Shown one piece after another: positions 33,586 through 42,243 of a stretch of 64,000 bases of DNA. The translations under genes were made by a program, and so were the position numbers. The DNA comes from CAMAVH01 sp964628235 (GTDB taxonomy: Bacteria > Pseudomonadota > Alphaproteobacteria > SMXQ01), in the NCBI GenBank assembly GCA_964628235.1, contig CAZVLU010000011.1:15565-79564 (forward strand), written 5' to 3'. The notes beneath the pieces are model-generated. The model was not told the DNA's origin, did no database searches, and was given only the letters and a program-made list of their open reading frames with translations. Within the stretch, counting starts at the first letter, position 1; the number at the start of each line of letters is the position of its first letter.

Positions 33586-33996
33586 ATGCATGTGAACCCC
33601 TATCTGATGTTCGACGGCCGCACCGAAGAGGCGCTGGAATTTTACAAGACGGCCATCGGCGCCGAAGTCACCGTGATGATGCGCTTCTCGGACAGTCCGG
33701 ACCCGAGCTACAACCCGCCGAACAGCGCCGACAAGGTGATGCATTGCGCCTTCCAGATCGGCAATCAGGTGCTGATGGCGTCCGACGGCGAGTGCGCCGG
33801 CAAGGGCGAGTTCAAAGGCATCTCCCTCACCCTCACGCTGACGACGACTGCCGACGCCGAGAGATATTTCGCCGCGCTGAGCGACGGCGGCCAAGTGCAG
33901 ATGCCGATGAGCGAAACCTTCTTCGCCGAACGCTTCGGCATCGTCGCCGACAAATTCGGCGTCAGTTGGATGGTCCTCGGCGGCGGGAAAGTTTAA
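33586..33996 (+). CDS. VOC-superfamily (PhnB/glyoxalase-like) protein
   Basis: A 136-aa protein of the vicinal oxygen chelate superfamily, PhnB-like branch (MHVNPYLMFDGRTEEALEFYKTAIGAEV, then ADKVMHCAFQIGNQVLMASD and FGIVADKFGVSWMVL). These small proteins are often called 3-demethylubiquinone methyltransferase-like by error; no real activity is known for most. GAGGG lies nine bases before the ATG. It stands alone between the toxin-antitoxin pair and the convergent DUF3800 gene. Confidence 0.85.
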   Translation: MHVNPYLMFDGRTEEALEFYKTAIGAEVTVMMRFSDSPDPSYNPPNSADKVMHCAFQIGNQVLMASDGECAGKGEFKGISLTLTLTTTADAERYFAALSDGGQVQMPMSETFFAERFGIVADKFGVSWMVLGGGKV

Positions 33997-34023
33997 AGGC
34001 AGACACAACAACAAGACTAACCT

Positions 34024-34833
34024 TTAAGGCCATAAACCCAATTTTATTAAAACCTCTAATGGGACATTTCCATGGCTCAACTTTATATCCGCTTCGGTCA
34101 TTGACGCCGAAGCCGCAATAAGCGCTTGCTCAGTCCAATCAAATCCTAAGCTACGAAAAGACTTCTCGTTTTTAAACGGAAACACCTTAGGTTCTTTTCC
34201 AGACATTTTTGCTTCAAACCGACGGCGCACCCACCAAGCATGAATATCTGCTGCTTGCAGCGGCAGAGTATTTTTGTCGTCTCTGTAAATAGGATCACCT
34301 TGCAGCGTTTGCTTTAAGAATGAAGCTGTCTTCTCATCACTTTTAAAAAAACTCCACGCTTCCATAACTTGATCCTTCGCGTGCATCTGCTCATCAATAA
34401 TTAGCTCAACAGCCTCATCGATACCCAGAAGTTGCTTATGGCGACCGAAGCTACCGATAAGACTAAAAAGAAGCATGTAGTATGGATTTTTATACTGTTT
34501 ATGCCGCACACCCAGCAGCCGAAAATAGTGAGCATATGAATCACGAGATACGCAGGTCCATAACGCCGCTTCTGCATAGTTTTCTATGATGCGATAGAAT
34601 TGGGCCACACGTTGATCTCGACGTTCTCTGCTCCAAGCATAAAACTGTCCTTGGCAAGCAGCGGCCTCGTTCATTTTAAAATATTCAATCGGCGGCGCTG
34701 CGCCTAAGGCTGCGCCCCAATCGCGCGAAAACTCTGCCCATTTATCTGAATGCGCAATAAATCCTGCAAGAACCATGACTGGTCCTTGGCCTTGGCCTTG
34801 GCCACTATCATCTATGTAAATCTGAATCGTCAA
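34024..34833 (-). CDS. DUF3800 protein, likely horizontally acquired
   Basis: A 269-aa protein with the DUF3800 hallmarks: an N-terminal IYIDDSG (5-11) and a C-terminal LPLQAADIHAWWVRR. The family has an RNase H-like fold and is frequent in phage, plasmid and defence islands; activity is generally unproven. The gene is much richer in A and T than everything around it and uses different codons, which suggests recent transfer. The stretch after the DDSG motif is a three-fold CCTTGG hexamer repeat coding GQGQGQG, a site prone to slippage. It converges on the VOC gene with 27 bases between stops. Confidence 0.85.
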   Translation of the reverse strand: MTIQIYIDDSGQGQGQGPVMVLAGFIAHSDKWAEFSRDWGAALGAAPPIEYFKMNEAAACQGQFYAWSRERRDQRVAQFYRIIENYAEAALWTCVSRDSYAHYFRLLGVRHKQYKNPYYMLLFSLIGSFGRHKQLLGIDEAVELIIDEQMHAKDQVMEAWSFFKSDEKTASFLKQTLQGDPIYRDDKNTLPLQAADIHAWWVRRRFEAKMSGKEPKVFPFKNEKSFRSLGFDWTEQALIAASASMTEADIKLSHGNVPLEVLIKLGLWP

Positions 34834-34884
34834 ACTAGCTCTTTGCGATACCCTGCCAATGTCCCAATATTACATTTCTTGAAA

Positions 34885-34920
34885 AGAAAAAGGGCCGCTC
34901 TTTAGAGCAGCCCTTTTTCT
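34885..34920 (-). terminator. Terminator of the pyrC-to-etfA gene train
   Basis: An 11-bp outer stem (34885-34895 with 34910-34920) and a 4-bp inner stem share one mismatch, with a 4-base loop. On the - strand it ends in TTTTTCTTTTC. It starts 19 bases after the etfA stop. Confidence 0.9.
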
Positions 34921-34939
34921 TCACAAAGCTGTGCCGAAG

Positions 34940-35896
34940 CTACTTCTTAATCTTATCCAACTCGGCCGAGAACTCCGGCAGCACCTTGAACAAATCGCCG
35001 ACGATGCCGTAGTCGGCGACTTGGAACATCGGGGCTTCTTCGTCCTTGTTGATGGCGACGATGACCTTGCTGTCCTTCATGCCCGCCAGATGCTGGATCG
35101 CGCCGGAGATGCCGACGGCGATGTAAAGCTCGGGGGCGACGATCTTGCCGGTCTGGCCGACCTGGAAGTCGTTGGGCTTGAAGCCGGCGTCGACCGCGGC
35201 GCGGCTGGCACCCACCGCAGCGCCCAGCTTGTCGGCGATCTCCTCGATCATCACGAAGTTCTCGCCCGACTGCATGCCGCGCCCGCCCGACACGATGATC
35301 TTCGCGGCGGTCAGTTCGGGACGTTCCGACTTGGAGATTTCCGCGCCCTGGTGCGTGGCAAGCGCCGTCACGGCTGGCGGGGTGACGGCTTCGATGGGAG
35401 CGGCGCCGTCTCGGGGCGCCGCCTTCTCGAAGGCCGTGCCGCGCACGGTGACGAACTTGATGGCGTCCTTGCTCTGCACGGTCGCCAGGGCGTTGCCGGC
35501 GTAGGTCGGGCGGATGAAGGTGTCCGCCGAGACGATGGCGATGGCGTCGGAAATCTGCTGGCTGTCCATCAGGGCGGCGGCGCGCGGCAGCAGGTTCTTG
35601 CCGTAGGTGGTCGCCGGGGTCAGGACGTGGCTGTAGTCCTTGGCCAGCGCCACGACGAGGGCGGCGACGTCCTCGGCCAGCGGGCTGGCGAATTGCGCCG
35701 CATCGGCCAGCAACACCTTGGCGATGCCGGGGACCTTGGCGGCCATCTCGGCGGCGGCCTTGGCGTTCGAGCCGGCGACGAGGATGTGGACTTCGCCCGC
35801 ACCCTTCTCAGCGAGTTGCTTGGCGGCCGTGACGGTGGCCAGGGTGGCGGGGCTAACCGCCGTATTATCGTGTTCGGCGACGATGAGGACGGTCAT
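34940..35896 (-). CDS. etfA: Electron transfer flavoprotein alpha subunit
   Basis: A 318-aa FAD-binding subunit of ETF, which accepts electrons from flavin dehydrogenases and passes them to ETF-quinone oxidoreductase. IIVSGGRGMQSGENF (about 203-217), VGQTGKIVAPELYIAVGISGAIQHLAGM and AINKDEEAPMFQVADYGIVGDL are the FAD-domain signatures. It overlaps etfB by one base. As the last gene of a long - strand train, it probably serves an acyl-CoA or other flavin dehydrogenase of the pathway, or general beta-oxidation. Confidence 0.97.
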   Translation of the reverse strand: MTVLIVAEHDNTAVSPATLATVTAAKQLAEKGAGEVHILVAGSNAKAAAEMAAKVPGIAKVLLADAAQFASPLAEDVAALVVALAKDYSHVLTPATTYGKNLLPRAAALMDSQQISDAIAIVSADTFIRPTYAGNALATVQSKDAIKFVTVRGTAFEKAAPRDGAAPIEAVTPPAVTALATHQGAEISKSERPELTAAKIIVSGGRGMQSGENFVMIEEIADKLGAAVGASRAAVDAGFKPNDFQVGQTGKIVAPELYIAVGISGAIQHLAGMKDSKVIVAINKDEEAPMFQVADYGIVGDLFKVLPEFSAELDKIKK

Positions 35897-36642
35897 CAGA
35901 TCACTCCCGCGTCATGCAGCTTGGCGACCAAGTCGGCCGCAGTCTCGACCTTCACGCCGGCCGAGCGCTTGGGCGGCTCCTCGACCTTGAGGACCGTCAG
36001 GCGCGGCGCGACATCGACGCCGAGCGCCTCGGGCGTCACCGGCTCGATCGGTTTCTTCTTGGCCTTCATGATGTTGGGCAGCGAGGCGTAGCGCGGCTCG
36101 TTGAGGCGCAGGTCGGTCGTCACCACCGCCGGCAGCTTGACGGCGATCTTCTCCAGGCCGCCGTCGATCTCGCGCGTCACGGTGGCGCTCTCGCCGGCAA
36201 TCTCGATCTTCGAGGCGAAGGTCGCCTGCGGCCAGCCGAGCAGCGCCGCCAGCATCTGGCCGGTCTGGTTGCAATCGTCGTCGATGGCCTGCTTGCCGAG
36301 GATCACCAGGCCGGGCTGCTCCTTGTCGATCACGGCCTTCAAGAGCTTGGCGACCGCCAGCGGCTCCAGCACCGCGTCGGTCAGCACATGGACGCCGCGG
36401 TCGGCCCCCATGGCGAGCGCGGTGCGGATCGTCTCGGTGGCGCCCTGCGGCCCGGCCGACACGATCACCACCTCGTCGGCGCCGCCCGCTTCCTTGATCC
36501 GCAGGGCTTCTTCCACCGCGATCTCGCAGAACGGGTTCATCGCCATCTTGACGTTCGCCATCTCGACGCCCGTGCCGTCCGCCTTGACGCGGACCTTCAC
36601 GTTGGCGTCGATCACGCGCTTTACGGCTACCACAATCTTCAT
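35896..36642 (-). CDS. etfB: Electron transfer flavoprotein beta subunit
   Basis: A 248-aa subunit of ETF that carries AMP and the partner-recognition loop. It begins MKIVVAVKRVIDANVKVRV and contains NPFCEIAVEEALRIKEAG, GKQAIDDDCNQTGQMLA and the recognition segment DLRLNEPRYASLPNIMKAKKK near 200. It starts nine bases after the decarboxylase-like gene and runs one base into etfA, so ETF is made from the same message as the genes before it. Confidence 0.97.
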   Translation of the reverse strand: MKIVVAVKRVIDANVKVRVKADGTGVEMANVKMAMNPFCEIAVEEALRIKEAGGADEVVIVSAGPQGATETIRTALAMGADRGVHVLTDAVLEPLAVAKLLKAVIDKEQPGLVILGKQAIDDDCNQTGQMLAALLGWPQATFASKIEIAGESATVTREIDGGLEKIAVKLPAVVTTDLRLNEPRYASLPNIMKAKKKPIEPVTPEALGVDVAPRLTVLKVEEPPKRSAGVKVETAADLVAKLHDAGVI

Positions 36643-36651
36643 CGCAAATTC

Positions 36652-37641
36652 CTAAAGCTTGAACAATTCATGCGTGGATTTGACGAACAAATCCTCGGTC
36701 GTCAGCTTGCGCGTCGTCATGCCCTGCTCGAAGGCGTAGCGCGTCATCGCCTCCAGCTCGGCGGCGTTCTCTTTGACACCGTAGCGCCAGAAGTCCCGTC
36801 CCATCAAGGCGCGCGCACGCTCCAATTCGTCGACCGGCCACGGCAGCGTGGTGAACAAATGGCCGACCTTCTCCATGTCGCGGTAGCACCATTCCTTCGC
36901 TTTCACGAAGGCGTTGTAGACGTTGACCGGCAGCCAGGGATGCTTTTCCACCAGTTCCTTCTTGATGCCGACCAGATGCATGATCGGGAAGATGCCGGTC
37001 TTCTTGAAATAGATTTCCTCAGTGGCGCGGTAGTCGGGAAACAGCCGCTGCACGGCGGGGTTCTTGCCGAAGCAAGAGGGCGCGCGCGCCGTCAGCAGCG
37101 CGTCGATCTTGCCGTCGTTCAGCAGGCCGGCCAGCGTTTCCGTGTTGTCGATCGGCTTGACCTCGATGCCGCCCGGCAGCTCGAGCTGCACGAAGGGCGT
37201 GCGGCCGCCCTCCTCCAGCCCGCCGGTGCGCCATTTGATGTCGGCGGGCTTGACGCCATATTCGTCCTGCAGGATGCCGCGCATCCACAGGCCGACCGTC
37301 ATCTGATATTCCGGGATGCCGACGATCTTACCCTTCAAATCCGCCGGGCTCTTGATGCCTTTGTCCGTGCGGATGTAGATCGACGAATGGCGGAACATGC
37401 GCGACAGGAACACGGGGATCGCCACGAAGGGGCTGCCGGCGCGCGACACTTGCGTCATGTAGCTCGACATCGACAACTCGCTGACGTCGAACTCCTGATA
37501 TTTGAAGCTGCGGTGGAACGCTTCTTCCGGCGACATGGCGACGGGATAGACCTCGCAGCCGTCGATGCCGACATTGCCGTCGAACAGGCGGCGCGTGCGG
37601 TCGTAGTCGGTGCAGGCGAGGTTGAGGCGCACTTTCGTCAT
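36652..37641 (-). CDS. 4,5-dihydroxyphthalate decarboxylase-like protein, copy 2
   Basis: A 329-aa protein of the same family and length as the gene at 26405, again without signal peptide (MTKVRLNLACTDYDRTRRLF). Shared segments include DVSELSMSSYMTQV, AIPVFLSRMFRHSSIYI, GIFPIMHLVGIKKELV and FWRYGVKENAAELEAM. A cytoplasmic decarboxylase role is favoured over a transport receptor because there is no export signal and no ABC permease or ATPase gene in the train. It is 12 bases after pyrD and 9 before etfB. Confidence 0.85.
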   Translation of the reverse strand: MTKVRLNLACTDYDRTRRLFDGNVGIDGCEVYPVAMSPEEAFHRSFKYQEFDVSELSMSSYMTQVSRAGSPFVAIPVFLSRMFRHSSIYIRTDKGIKSPADLKGKIVGIPEYQMTVGLWMRGILQDEYGVKPADIKWRTGGLEEGGRTPFVQLELPGGIEVKPIDNTETLAGLLNDGKIDALLTARAPSCFGKNPAVQRLFPDYRATEEIYFKKTGIFPIMHLVGIKKELVEKHPWLPVNVYNAFVKAKEWCYRDMEKVGHLFTTLPWPVDELERARALMGRDFWRYGVKENAAELEAMTRYAFEQGMTTRKLTTEDLFVKSTHELFKL

Positions 37642-37653
37642 GTCTTGTCTGGC

Positions 37654-38727
37654 CTACTTGCGATGATCGGCGCCGACCGCGTCGGCGACATGTTTGAATC
37701 CGTCCTGGCGTAGATGCTCGGCAAGGTCGCGCTTGATCGCCACGACCAGCTCGGGGCCGTGGAACACCAGCGCCGAATAGAGCTGCACCAGCGACGCCCC
37801 GGCGCGAATCGCGCGATAGGCGTCGCTGCCGTTCATGATGCCGCCGCAGCCGACGATGGGAATGCGCCCGCCGACCGCCTTGTACATCTCGCCGATGCAC
37901 CAGCGCGCCTTCTCGGTCAGCGGCTTGCCCGACAGGCCGCCGGCTTCCGGCGCTTGCGGGCTTTTCAGCGTGGCGGGGCGGTCGATCGTGGTGTTGCCGA
38001 TGATCAGGCCGTCGACCTTCGTTTCCAGCGCCACTTGGGCGATGTCCTCGATGGCCAGCAGATCGAGATCGGGGCCGACCTTGGCGAACAGCGGCGGGAC
38101 TTTCGCGCCCGGCTGGATCGCCTTGGCGCGCGCCGCCAGCACGCGGGTCAGCAGGTCTTTCAACTGCTCGCGGCCTTGCAGGCTGCGCAGGCCTGGCGTG
38201 TTGGGCGAGGAGATGTTGCACACCAGATAGTCGGCGTAATTGGCGACCGCTTCTATGCCGATGGCATAGTCCGCCGCGCCATCTTGCGTGTCGCGGTTCT
38301 TGCCGACGTTCGCGCCGAAGATGCCTGTGGCCCCTCTTGCCTTGCGCGCCTTGACGCGTGCGAGGTACGGCTCCAGGCCGCCGCTGTTGAAGCCGAGGCG
38401 GTTGATGACGCCCTCGTCCTCTTCCAGACGGAACAGGCGCGGCTTGGGGTTGCCCGGCTGCGGCTTGGGCGTGACCGTGCCGGCCTCGCTGAAGCCGAAA
38501 CCGAGCGCCAGCATGGCGTCGGGCACTTCCGCGCCCTTGTCGAAGCCAGCGGCGACGCCGACCGGGTTGGGAAAGCTCAATCCCAGCACCGTCGTCGCCA
38601 GAATCGGCTCGTCGGTCCCGCGATTCGTCCCGGCGAGACCCAGCTTAAGCCCGAGAATCGCCAAGCAATGCGCCGTCTCCGGCGAGAATAGCGTGAGAAA
38701 CGGACGGGCGGTTTTGTAAGGAATCAT
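37654..38727 (-). CDS. pyrD: Dihydroorotate dehydrogenase (quinone), class 2
   Basis: A 357-aa FMN enzyme that oxidises dihydroorotate to orotate in pyrimidine synthesis and passes electrons to quinone at the membrane. GVAAGFDKGAEV, GFNSGGLEPYLAR, NISSPNTPGLRSLQ (with the class 2 serine) and GCGGIMNGSDAYRAIRAGASLVQLYSAL are all standard. The N-terminal amphipathic helix (MIPYKTARPFLTLF) is the quinone-binding part. It is unusual that this housekeeping gene sits inside an apparent catabolic train, 18 bases after coxG and 12 bases before a decarboxylase-like gene. I could not test whether a second pyrD exists elsewhere. Confidence 0.95.
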   Translation of the reverse strand: MIPYKTARPFLTLFSPETAHCLAILGLKLGLAGTNRGTDEPILATTVLGLSFPNPVGVAAGFDKGAEVPDAMLALGFGFSEAGTVTPKPQPGNPKPRLFRLEEDEGVINRLGFNSGGLEPYLARVKARKARGATGIFGANVGKNRDTQDGAADYAIGIEAVANYADYLVCNISSPNTPGLRSLQGREQLKDLLTRVLAARAKAIQPGAKVPPLFAKVGPDLDLLAIEDIAQVALETKVDGLIIGNTTIDRPATLKSPQAPEAGGLSGKPLTEKARWCIGEMYKAVGGRIPIVGCGGIMNGSDAYRAIRAGASLVQLYSALVFHGPELVVAIKRDLAEHLRQDGFKHVADAVGADHRK

Positions 38728-38745
38728 CGGCGACCTTGGCGTTTC

Positions 38746-39342
38746 TCAGGCTTTGCGCCCGAAGATAGCGTTGCGCAGCGCCCTAAAGAACAAGGAAAAG
38801 CCGGAAATCGGCTTGGCCGGCATCGGCACGCTGCGGACCGCTTCAACCGGCGGCGCGCCCGGCGCGACGGGGGCCGCATTGGCGGCTTGATCGGCGGCCA
38901 GCATGGCCTTCAGGTTGTCCGCGAACTGGCCGACCATCATCGAGGCCATGTCCTGAATCATGCCGGCGCCGCGGCCATATTGCGCGACCGCGCCCGACAG
39001 CATCAGGTTGGTGTGGATCAGCACTTTGGAGCCTTCCGGCGACGGCTCCAGGCGGAAGTCCGCCGTGGCGTTCGCGCCGCCGCGGCCTTTGGAATCTGTG
39101 CCCGAGGCCTTCACGCGCGCCGTCTGCGTCGCGTCGTTGATGTCCTCGAACTTGACTTGGCCGGCGAAGGACAGCGTCACCGGGCCGAGCTTCACGCCGA
39201 TCTTGCCCTTGTAGGTCGTGGGGTCGACCACCTGGGTCAGCTCCGCGCCCGGCATGCAGGGCGCGATGCGCTCGATGTCCATCAGCACCTTCCAGGCGTC
39301 GGCGGGCGGCAGCGGGACCGTGAACGAGGTATCGAACTCCAT
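38746..39342 (-). CDS. coxG: CoxG-like protein (SRPBCC fold)
   Basis: A 198-aa protein. Residues 1 to about 150 form the SRPBCC hydrophobic-pocket domain typical of CoxG (MEFDTSFTVPLPPADAWKVLMDIERIAPCMPGAEL), and the C-terminus ends in a short hydrophobic basic segment (GFSLFFRALRNAIFGRKA) like the membrane anchor of Oligotropha CoxG, which tethers a CoxMSL-type hydroxylase to the membrane. No coxMSL genes adjoin it; the two sets in the window are 6 and 9 kb away. It is 11 bases after the amidase gene. It may recruit one of those enzymes, or carry a hydrophobic intermediate. Confidence 0.88.
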   Translation of the reverse strand: MEFDTSFTVPLPPADAWKVLMDIERIAPCMPGAELTQVVDPTTYKGKIGVKLGPVTLSFAGQVKFEDINDATQTARVKASGTDSKGRGGANATADFRLEPSPEGSKVLIHTNLMLSGAVAQYGRGAGMIQDMASMMVGQFADNLKAMLAADQAANAAPVAPGAPPVEAVRSVPMPAKPISGFSLFFRALRNAIFGRKA

Positions 39343-39353
39343 AAGCGGACTCC

Positions 39354-40655
39354 TTAACGCGGGGGCGCGCCGAGCGTTTCAGCCACCCAACGCGAGGCGG
39401 CGAACAGCTTGGCGTCTTGCCAGAGGGGGGCGATGAGCTGGATCGAGATCGGCAGACCGTTGGGGCCCTTGTGCGTCGGCAGGCTCATACTCGGGGCGTG
39501 CAGCATCGTCCAGAAGGACTGAAAGCGCGTGTCGCCGGTCCAGCCGAGGCCTTCCGGCGCTTCGCCCGGCACGCAGGGCGCCAGCAGGATGTCGTAATCG
39601 GCGATGAGCTTGTTGAGCAGCGCGCGGCAATGGGCCGTGGCGGTCGCCGCCTTGAGGTAGTCATCGTAGCCCATCGCCTGGCCCTTGCGCACGATCTCGG
39701 CGAGCTTGGGACTGATCATGTCGGCGTGATCGGCCCATTCGACGGCCATCGAGCGGGCGCGCTCGTAATTGTTGATGCCGTCGCGCGCTTGCGCCAGCGC
39801 CTCGAAATCCACCGGCAGCTTGAGCTCCGAGACTTGCGCGCCGGCTTGCGCGAGACGCGCTGCGGCATCTTCCACCGCTTCGACGGTGGCTGGCTCGGCG
39901 GTATTCCACAGCGGCGTGCGGCACAGGCCGATGCGCGGTTTCGGCAACGTCGCATCGGACGGTTTGCGATTCAGCAGCGCGGCGGCGACCAGCTCGACCG
40001 AGTCGAGATCGCGGCCGAGCAAGCCGACGGTGTCGAGGGTTTCGGCCGCGAGCTTGAGGCCGGCACGGCTGATCGCGCCATAGGTCGGCTTATAGCCGAC
40101 AATGCCGCAGAACGACGCCGGGCGATGGATCGAGCCGCCGGTCTGGGTGCCGAAGGCGACCGGGCATTGGCCGGCGGCGACGGCGGCGGCGGAACCGGAC
40201 GACGAGCCGCCCGGCGTGCGTGAAGGCTGATGCGGATTGGTCGTCGGGCCTGGCGCCACGCCGGCAAATTCGGCGGTCACCGTCTTGCCGAGGATCAGCG
40301 CGCCGGCGCGGCGCGCTTCGGCGACGGACGCGGCGTCGATCGCCGGACGATGGCCTTTATAAATCGGCGAGCCCATCTCGGTCGGCATCTCGGAGGTGTC
40401 GAAGACATCCTTGATGCCGATCGGCAGGCCGTGCAGCGCGCCTTTGCTCGGGGCTTTGTCCAACGCCTTGGCCTGGCGCAGCACCAAGTCGGGATCGAAG
40501 AAGCTCCAGGCCTGTAAAGTCGGCTCGCGCGCCTGGATGCTCTCGATGCAGCTTTTGGCGACGGCCTCGACGGTGAGATCGCCGTTGCCCACACGGCGAA
40601 CGATCTCGCGCGCGGACAGCGCGGAGATCGCAGCCGATGTGGCGGACGCTGTCAC
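39354..40655 (-). CDS. Amidase (amidase signature family)
   Basis: A 433-aa hydrolase of the Ser-Ser-Lys amidase signature family, which cleaves amides, and in relatives allophanate, carbamoyl or cyclic-imide products. The triad can be placed: Lys82 in GLPIGIKDVF, Ser151 in TPGGSSSGS and Ser175 in GTQTGGSIHRPA, with the same 24-residue gap between serines as in FAAH. The start is a GTG at 40655, four bases after the TcuA-like stop; the open frame extends further upstream only as shadow sequence. It may open an amide-containing ring intermediate, given the neighbouring dihydroorotase. Confidence 0.9.
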   Translation of the reverse strand: MTASATSAAISALSAREIVRRVGNGDLTVEAVAKSCIESIQAREPTLQAWSFFDPDLVLRQAKALDKAPSKGALHGLPIGIKDVFDTSEMPTEMGSPIYKGHRPAIDAASVAEARRAGALILGKTVTAEFAGVAPGPTTNPHQPSRTPGGSSSGSAAAVAAGQCPVAFGTQTGGSIHRPASFCGIVGYKPTYGAISRAGLKLAAETLDTVGLLGRDLDSVELVAAALLNRKPSDATLPKPRIGLCRTPLWNTAEPATVEAVEDAAARLAQAGAQVSELKLPVDFEALAQARDGINNYERARSMAVEWADHADMISPKLAEIVRKGQAMGYDDYLKAATATAHCRALLNKLIADYDILLAPCVPGEAPEGLGWTGDTRFQSFWTMLHAPSMSLPTHKGPNGLPISIQLIAPLWQDAKLFAASRWVAETLGAPPR

Positions 40656-40659
40656 GCGA

Positions 40660-42144
40660 TTAGGACTTCGCGGCCTGGCCAGCCGAGGTCCCGGCGATGC
40701 GGCCGAACACGGAGCCCGAGGTGAGGCCCGAGCCGCCCGGATAGTTGAAGTAGAACAGACCGCCGACCATCTCGCCCGCCGCATAGAGGCCGGGGATGGG
40801 CTGCATATCCATGTTCATCACTTCGCCGTCGGTGGTGATCCGCACGCCGCCGAAGGTGAAGGTGATGCCGCAGGTGACGGCATAGGCCTCGAACGGGCCT
40901 TCATCGATCGTGTTGGCCCAGTTGGTCTTGTTGATGGCCAGGCCCTTGGTGCCGCGGCCGTCCTTGATGTTCGGATTGAAGGTTTTGTCCTTCTGCACCG
41001 CCGCGTTGTAGTCCTTCACGGTCTTCAAGAATTCTTCGGCGTTGACGCCTTCGAGCTTGCTGGCCAGCTCCTCGATGGTGTTGGCGCGCACCTTGGTGAC
41101 CTGCTTGATCTTATATTCGTCGCGCAGCATCGGGATGATCTTGCTGTCGAAGATCTGCCAGGCGAACTGGCCCGGCTGCTCCAGCACCATGCGGCCGTAT
41201 TTGGCGTAGGTGTAGTTGCGGAAATCCGCGCCTTCGTCGAGGAAGCGCTTGCCGGTCGCGTTGACCATGATCGACAGCGGATAGGAATATTTCTGGAATT
41301 GATCGCCGACGGCAAGATCGCCGAATTCCGGCGCGTTCAATTCCCAACCGACGGCGTGGCAGCCCGACCATTGGCCGTAGGGGCTGGCGCCGATGCCCAG
41401 CGCCATGTTGAGGCCATCGCCCTGGTTGAAGCGCGAGCCGCGCACCTTCGCCACGTCCCAGCCGGGGCCGAGATAGCGCGTGCGCATTTCGGTGTTGGCC
41501 TCGAAGCCGCCGCAGGCGAGCACGACCGACTTGGCCGACATCTCTTCGATCTTGCCGTTGCGGCGGACCTTGACGCCGGAGACGCGCAGGCCGTCATAGA
41601 TCAGTTCCAGCACGCGGGTCTCGTACATCACCTCGACGCCGTTCTTCTTGGCCGAAGCGGTCCACATATCGACGAGGCCGGGGCCGCCGCCGACGGCTTC
41701 GAGCGTCAAGCCGCCCCAGAACTTGAACTTGCCGTCGATCTTGTAAGCCTGGCGGCCGAAGATCGGCACGAAGCGGATGCCGTTCTTCTGCATCCACTTG
41801 AGCGCGTCGAAGCTCTGGGTCACCAGCAGCTCGACCAGATTGGGATCGGCGCGATATTGCGTGACGCGGGCCATGTCGTCGAAGAACTGGTCTTGCGTGT
41901 AGGTGCCGAAATCGCTGTTGGCGACTTCCTGGTCCGACAGGTCCGGCACTAAAGAGCGGATATCGTCGACGCCGTTATAGACGACGCGCATGGCGCCTGA
42001 GGTGAAACGCGTGTTGCCGCCGCATTCGTCCTCCGGGGCCGCTTCGACGATGCGCACCGTGGCGCCTTGTTCCTTGGCGGCGATAGCAGCGCAAAAAGCG
42101 GCGTTGCCGCCACCGACCACGATCACGTCAACTTGGTTCGTCAT
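40660..42144 (-). CDS. FAD-dependent dehydrogenase, tricarballylate dehydrogenase TcuA-like
   Basis: A 494-aa flavoprotein of the fumarate reductase/succinate dehydrogenase family. The FAD-binding DVIVVGGGNAAFCAAIAA starts at residue 6, SGAMRVVYNGVDDI and CGGNTRFTS follow, and GGVRITTDGEVMNMDMQPIPGLYAAGE with GGSGLTSGSVFGRIAG close the FAD site at the C-terminus. It most resembles TcuA, which oxidises tricarballylate to cis-aconitate, but no tcuB or tcuC is nearby, so the real substrate may be another polycarboxylate or enoate. It starts the closely packed part of the train, 99 bases after pyrC. Confidence 0.9.
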   Translation of the reverse strand: MTNQVDVIVVGGGNAAFCAAIAAKEQGATVRIVEAAPEDECGGNTRFTSGAMRVVYNGVDDIRSLVPDLSDQEVANSDFGTYTQDQFFDDMARVTQYRADPNLVELLVTQSFDALKWMQKNGIRFVPIFGRQAYKIDGKFKFWGGLTLEAVGGGPGLVDMWTASAKKNGVEVMYETRVLELIYDGLRVSGVKVRRNGKIEEMSAKSVVLACGGFEANTEMRTRYLGPGWDVAKVRGSRFNQGDGLNMALGIGASPYGQWSGCHAVGWELNAPEFGDLAVGDQFQKYSYPLSIMVNATGKRFLDEGADFRNYTYAKYGRMVLEQPGQFAWQIFDSKIIPMLRDEYKIKQVTKVRANTIEELASKLEGVNAEEFLKTVKDYNAAVQKDKTFNPNIKDGRGTKGLAINKTNWANTIDEGPFEAYAVTCGITFTFGGVRITTDGEVMNMDMQPIPGLYAAGEMVGGLFYFNYPGGSGLTSGSVFGRIAGTSAGQAAKS

Positions 42145-42243
42145 TTGATCCTTCTGATCCTTCCCGTGCCGGCCTTGCGCCCGCTTGTCAAAATCACGTC
42201 CTGCCGCGCCGTTGCAGCGCAGAGGGCTCTCTACTCTACTCGA

